16,867 bases of DNA from Spirochaetota bacterium. GTDB lineage: Bacteria > Spirochaetota > UBA12135 > COTS27 > JAFLEE01. The notes beneath the pieces are model-generated. The model searched no databases, was not told the origin of the DNA, and worked only from the letters and a program-made list of their open reading frames with translations. The stretch lies in contig JAFLEE010000101.1 of the NCBI GenBank assembly GCA_017302015.1, positions 1 to 16,867 of the forward strand. Direction: 5' to 3'. The position numbers and the translations under genes were made by a program. Of this stretch, positions 13,570 to 16,867 are shown one piece after another (position 1 is the first letter of the stretch; each line of letters opens with the position of its first letter).

Positions 13570-15320
13570 CGACCACCGAAAACACCCTCCAGATCGACGG
13601 CCGCCGCGTCGCCATCGACGGCGAGCGGAACCTGCTGGAACTCATCCGCAAATCGGGGATCCAATTGCCCACCTTCTGCTACCACTCGGACTTGAGCGTC
13701 TACGGCGCCTGCCGCCTCTGCCTGGTGGAGGTGGAGGGGCGCGGCCTCTCGGGGGCCTGCTCGACCCCGCCCGAGCCGGGGATGAATCTGCGCACGAACA
13801 CCGACGAGATCCGGGAAATCCGCAAGATCTCGGTGGAACTCCTCCTGGCCAACCACGACAACCAGTGCCCCACCTGCCCCAAGAGCGACGGTTGCGGCCT
13901 CCAGCGCCTCGCCCACCAACTCGGGGTGGAGAAGGTGCGTTACAAATCGGTGCTCACGCGCAAGCCCATCGACGCCTCCTCCCACGCCCTCGTGCGCGAC
14001 CCGAACAAATGCGTGCTCTGCGGCGATTGCGTGCGCGTCTGCCGCGAGATCCAGGGCATCGGGGCCATCGATTTCGCCCACCGCGGCCACGAGGCCGCCG
14101 TGCTGCCCGCCTTCGGCAGCGGCCTGGCCCAGGTGGAATGCGTGAATTGCGGCCAGTGCACCGTCGTCTGCCCCACCGGCGCGCTCAGCCCCAAACCCGA
14201 GATGGACGAAACATGGAGGGACTTAAGCGATCCCGACCTCACGGTGGTGGCCCAGGTGGCCCCCGCCGTGCGCGTAGCCTTGGGCGAGGCTTTCGGCCTT
14301 CCCCCCGGAACGCTCTCAACCGGCCAGGTGGTGGCCGCCCTGCGTCGCCTCGGGTTCCGCCACGTCTACGATACCGCCTTCGCGGCCGACCTCACGGTGA
14401 TGGAGGAGGGCACGGAACTCCTCGGCCGGGTGATGAAACGGGAAAAGCTCCCCCAATTCACCTCGTGCTGCCCGGCCTGGGTCAAGTACGCCGAGCATTT
14501 CCTGCCCGAGTTATTGCCCCAACTCTCCACCTGCCGCTCGCCCCAGCAGATGTTCGGCGCGCTCCTGAAAGACCGCCTGCCGCAGAGCCTCGGGATCCCG
14601 CGGGAGAAACTGCGCGTCGTCTCGGTGATGCCGTGCACGGCTAAGAAGTACGAGGCCCGCCGCGGCGAGTTCGCCAAGGACGGGCAACCCGACGTCGACC
14701 GGGTGCTCACGACCCAGGAACTCGCCCGCATGGTGAAAGCGGCGGGCATCCTCTTCCATGAACTCGAGCCGGAGTCGTTCGACATGCCCTTCGGCCTCGC
14801 CTCGGGCGCCGGCGTCCTCTTCGCCAATTCGGGCGGGGTGACCGAGGCCGCCCTGCGCTTCGCCGTGGAGAAGATCACGGGGGAACCGCTGCCGGGGGTG
14901 GACTTCCACGAGGTGCGCGGGGAGGCGGGGCTGCGGGAAGCCACGATCCGCGCCGGCGGCCTGGAACTCCGCGTCGCCATCGTCCACGGGCTCGGCAACG
15001 CCAAGGCCCTCGTCGAGGCCGTGCGGGAGGGCCGCGCGGCCTACGATTTCGTCGAGGTAATGAGTTGCCCCGGCGGTTGCGTCAATGGTGCGGGACAACC
15101 CGTGGGCCGCGAACGCGACGGGCGCAAAAAGCGCGCCCGAGGGATCTACGAAGCGGATAAGACCATGCCCCTGCACAAATCCCAAGAAAACGTCTTCGTC
15201 GGGGCCTGCTACGCCGCGGGTCTCGGCGACATCGGCGGAGAGAAGGCCCACGCGCTCCTCCACACCCATTACCACGGGCGGCCCTTGGCCGCGGAGACGC
15301 GGTCGGAGGAACGGGAATGA
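13566..15320 (+). CDS. hydA: [FeFe]-hydrogenase catalytic subunit HydA
   Basis: This 584-aa subunit makes or consumes H2 at the H-cluster. Domains in order: [2Fe-2S] plant-type (Cys38, 49, 52, 65); His-ligated [4Fe-4S] (His97, Cys101, 104, 110); two ferredoxin [4Fe-4S] sites (Cys149/152/155/159 and Cys192/195/198/202); then the H domain. Motif L1 is TSCCPAW (Cys302 as ligand, Cys301 as the proton-shuttle cysteine), L2 is MPCTAKKYE (Cys357) and L3 is EVMSCPGGCVNGAGQP (Cys501, Cys505). Glu281 and Glu284 in MEEGTE match the proton-path glutamates. The last 60 residues form the small-subunit-like belt. Next to NuoE- and NuoF-like partners it belongs to the trimeric, group A3-type enzymes. ATG 13566 overlaps the hydB stop (ATGA). 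L3 has Ser and Ala where many enzymes have Ala and Gly (ACxGGC, GGGQP), a mild variation. Confidence 0.97.
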   Translation: MTTTENTLQIDGRRVAIDGERNLLELIRKSGIQLPTFCYHSDLSVYGACRLCLVEVEGRGLSGACSTPPEPGMNLRTNTDEIREIRKISVELLLANHDNQCPTCPKSDGCGLQRLAHQLGVEKVRYKSVLTRKPIDASSHALVRDPNKCVLCGDCVRVCREIQGIGAIDFAHRGHEAAVLPAFGSGLAQVECVNCGQCTVVCPTGALSPKPEMDETWRDLSDPDLTVVAQVAPAVRVALGEAFGLPPGTLSTGQVVAALRRLGFRHVYDTAFAADLTVMEEGTELLGRVMKREKLPQFTSCCPAWVKYAEHFLPELLPQLSTCRSPQQMFGALLKDRLPQSLGIPREKLRVVSVMPCTAKKYEARRGEFAKDGQPDVDRVLTTQELARMVKAAGILFHELEPESFDMPFGLASGAGVLFANSGGVTEAALRFAVEKITGEPLPGVDFHEVRGEAGLREATIRAGGLELRVAIVHGLGNAKALVEAVREGRAAYDFVEVMSCPGGCVNGAGQPVGRERDGRKKRARGIYEADKTMPLHKSQENVFVGACYAAGLGDIGGEKAHALLHTHYHGRPLAAETRSEERE

Positions 15321-16720
15321 GCGCACGAACGAAGCGCGACGGGGCCCCCGGGGCCTGGTTGGACGGCGCCGCCATCCAGGCCCTCCTCGACACGCCCACG
15401 GACGGCGGGCGCCTCCCCGAGATCTTGGACCGGGCGATGGACCTCAAGGGCCTGCCGCCCTCCGAAGTGCACGTCCTCATGAACCTGGAGGAGCCCGCGG
15501 CCCTGGAGGCCCTCTTCCACGCCGCGAAGGTGGTGAAGGAGCGCATCTACGGGCCGCGCATCGTGCTTTTCGCGCCCCTCTACCTCTCGAACCATTGCGC
15601 CAACGAATGCACCTATTGCGCCTTCCGCGCCGGCCACAACCTTACGCGCCGCCATCTCGACCGCGCCGACCTCGAGGCGGAGGTGCGCGCCCTCGTCGCC
15701 CAGGGCCATAAGCGCGTGCTGCTCGTGGCGGGGGAGGACGCGAGCACCGCGGGGGTGGAGCGCATCGCCGAGGCCGTGGGAACGATCTATTCCGTGAAGG
15801 AGGGGCGCGGCGAGATCCGCCGGGTGAACGTGAACATCGCCCCCCTGTCGGTGGAGCAATTCAAGGTCTTGAAGGCGGCGGATATCGGCACCTACCAACT
15901 CTTCCAGGAGACCTACCACCGGCCGACCTACGCCGGGGCCCACCTGCGCGGCCCCAAGCGCGATTTCGATTGGCGCCTTTCGGTGATGGACCGCGCCATG
16001 GAGGCCGGCATCGACGACGTGGGCATCGGGCCGCTCCTCGGCCTCTACGACTGGAAATTCGAGATCCTCGCCATGATGGGCCACCTCGCCCACCTGGAAA
16101 AGCGCTTCGGCGTCGGGCCCCACACGATCAGCATCCCGCGCCTGGAGCCCGCCGCCGGATCCGAGATCGCCGCCCGCCCGCCCCATCTCGTCTCCGACCG
16201 TGATTTCCTCAAACTCATCGCCATCCTCAGGCTCGCGGTGCCCTATACCGGCATCATTCTCTCCACCCGGGAAAGCGCGGCGCTCCGCCGCGAGGCGATG
16301 TCCCTTGGGGTGAGCCAGGTTTCGGCGGGAAGCCGCACCGACATCGGCGGCTACGCCCACTCCAGCGGCGAACACCCGGGACAATTCCAACTCGGCGACC
16401 ACCGCAGCCTGGGGGAGGTCGTGCGCGACCTCGCCGCTGCGGGGTATGTTCCTTCGTTCTGCACCGCCTGCTACCGCATGGGGCGCACCGGGGCGGATTT
16501 CATGGACCTGGCCAAGCCGGGGGCCATCAAGCACCATTGCGACCCCAACGCCCTTTCGAGCCTAAGGGAGTACCTCGTCGACTACGCCACCGAGGAAACC
16601 CGCGGGGCGGGCGAGGCCCTCATCCAGGAACGCCTTGCGCGGATGGACGAGCGTCCCGCTACGGTCGCCAAACGCCTGCTGAACGGGGTCGATGCGGGTA
16701 AGCGCGATGTTTTCGTTTGA
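15317..16720 (+). CDS. hydG: [FeFe]-hydrogenase maturase HydG (radical SAM, tyrosine lyase)
   Basis: HydG splits tyrosine by radical SAM chemistry and turns the product into CO and cyanide bound to iron, the building block of the H-cluster 2Fe subsite. This 467-aa protein has the radical SAM site CANECTYC with Cys94, Cys98 and Cys101 (C-x3-C-x2-C), followed by FRAGHN. The C-terminal auxiliary cluster is Cys382, Cys385 and Cys408, exactly the HydG C-x2-C-x22-C pattern that separates it from thiamine ThiH. Length is normal for HydG. ATG 15317 overlaps the hydA stop (ATGA), so maturase and hydrogenase are translationally coupled. The partner maturases HydE and HydF are not in the window and must lie further on or elsewhere. 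The palindromic repeat array begins at its stop codon. Confidence 0.97.
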   Translation: MSARTKRDGAPGAWLDGAAIQALLDTPTDGGRLPEILDRAMDLKGLPPSEVHVLMNLEEPAALEALFHAAKVVKERIYGPRIVLFAPLYLSNHCANECTYCAFRAGHNLTRRHLDRADLEAEVRALVAQGHKRVLLVAGEDASTAGVERIAEAVGTIYSVKEGRGEIRRVNVNIAPLSVEQFKVLKAADIGTYQLFQETYHRPTYAGAHLRGPKRDFDWRLSVMDRAMEAGIDDVGIGPLLGLYDWKFEILAMMGHLAHLEKRFGVGPHTISIPRLEPAAGSEIAARPPHLVSDRDFLKLIAILRLAVPYTGIILSTRESAALRREAMSLGVSQVSAGSRTDIGGYAHSSGEHPGQFQLGDHRSLGEVVRDLAAAGYVPSFCTACYRMGRTGADFMDLAKPGAIKHHCDPNALSSLREYLVDYATEETRGAGEALIQERLARMDERPATVAKRLLNGVDAGKRDVFV

Positions 16721-16867
16721 CGGGATGACAGGAGGTCATGAATCGGTCGCCGCGCCACGAGGGCGCATTCCGGCGACCGACGGGATGACAGGAAGTCATC
16801 AATCGGTCGCCGCGCCACGAGGGCGCAATCCGGCGACCGACGGGATGACAGGAAGTCATCAATCGGT
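16719..16867. repeat. 60-bp tandem palindromic repeat array (incomplete at window edge)
   Basis: Units begin at 16721, 16781 and 16841 (cut), exactly 60 bp apart; homology extends two bases back into the hydG stop codon. The first two units differ at three positions (16734, 16740, 16768 against 16794, 16800, 16828). Each unit encodes two hairpins. The first is GATGAC-aggaa-GTCATC (16784-16800 in unit 2; in unit 1 the last pair is lost). The second is a long stem, TCGGTCGCCG (16803-16812) with CGGCGACCGA (16831-16840), containing an inner CGCC-acgag-GGCG hairpin and a 5-base bulge. There are no variable spacers, so it is not CRISPR. It may end or protect the hydrogenase transcript, as REP/BIME elements do. 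Confidence 0.9.

Noticed and set aside
12768-14090. Minus-strand open frame (440 codons) spanning hydB and hydA
   Set aside because: It lies opposite the cysteine-rich coding regions and resembles no protein; a product of high third-position GC.
16659-16862. Minus-strand 20-residue tandem repeat protein in the repeat array
   Set aside because: The unit is dominated by palindromes and its 60-bp period keeps several frames open at once, so openness is not evidence of coding.
16719-16867. CRISPR array
   Set aside because: The whole 60-bp unit is repeated without variable spacers, and no cas genes are present.

Overview
The window reads as GC-rich bacterial chromosome from an anaerobic or facultatively fermentative, polysaccharide-using, probably Gram-negative organism. 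The evidence is a trimeric [FeFe]-hydrogenase operon with one maturase, the NADH/NAD+ sensor Rex, and several signal-peptide proteins of carbohydrate-active type. Promoters resemble sigma70 (TTGACA-N17-TATAAT or TAAAAT) and ribosome binding sites are AGGAG-like. The phylum cannot be fixed by eye; Acidobacteriota (Holophagae), Fibrobacterota and the PVC group all seem possible.

Left part (1-5344). A minus-strand gene cut by the window edge starts like a response-regulator receiver domain but loses that pattern after about 42 residues. Base composition changes at the same place, so a rearrangement junction is suspected near position 130. After a 327-base divergent region comes a plus-strand exported serine hydrolase of the class C beta-lactamase/esterase family (576-1826). 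Convergent to it is a very large minus-strand gene (1952-5344, 1130 aa) whose protein I do not recognise.

Middle part (5528-10667). A secreted GH50/beta-agarase-like glycoside hydrolase (5528-7606, minus) is divergent from an AraC-family regulator (7726-8463, plus), a usual local-control layout for sugar use. Rex (8565-9260) follows with its own good promoter. Next come two divergent genes for small exported beta-sandwich, carbohydrate-binding-like proteins (9337-9861 minus; 10080-10667 plus). The first resembles the non-catalytic N-terminal region of the glycoside hydrolase.

Right part (10668-16867). A 509-base gene-free, AT-rich and hairpin-rich stretch ends in a perfect consensus promoter studded with TCGCGA palindromes. 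It drives hydC-hydB-hydA-hydG, with 4-base stop/start overlaps at all three junctions. HydABC is the NADH- and ferredoxin-linked (electron-bifurcating type) [FeFe]-hydrogenase; HydG makes the CO/CN-containing iron synthon of its H-cluster. Rex nearby is a reasonable regulator candidate, but the palindromes are not the textbook Rex site. A perfect-period 60-bp tandem palindromic repeat begins at the hydG stop codon and runs off the window.

The most noteworthy items are the TCGCGA operator array on the hydrogenase promoter, the unrecognised 1130-aa protein, the 60-bp palindromic array, and the truncated receiver gene at the left edge.
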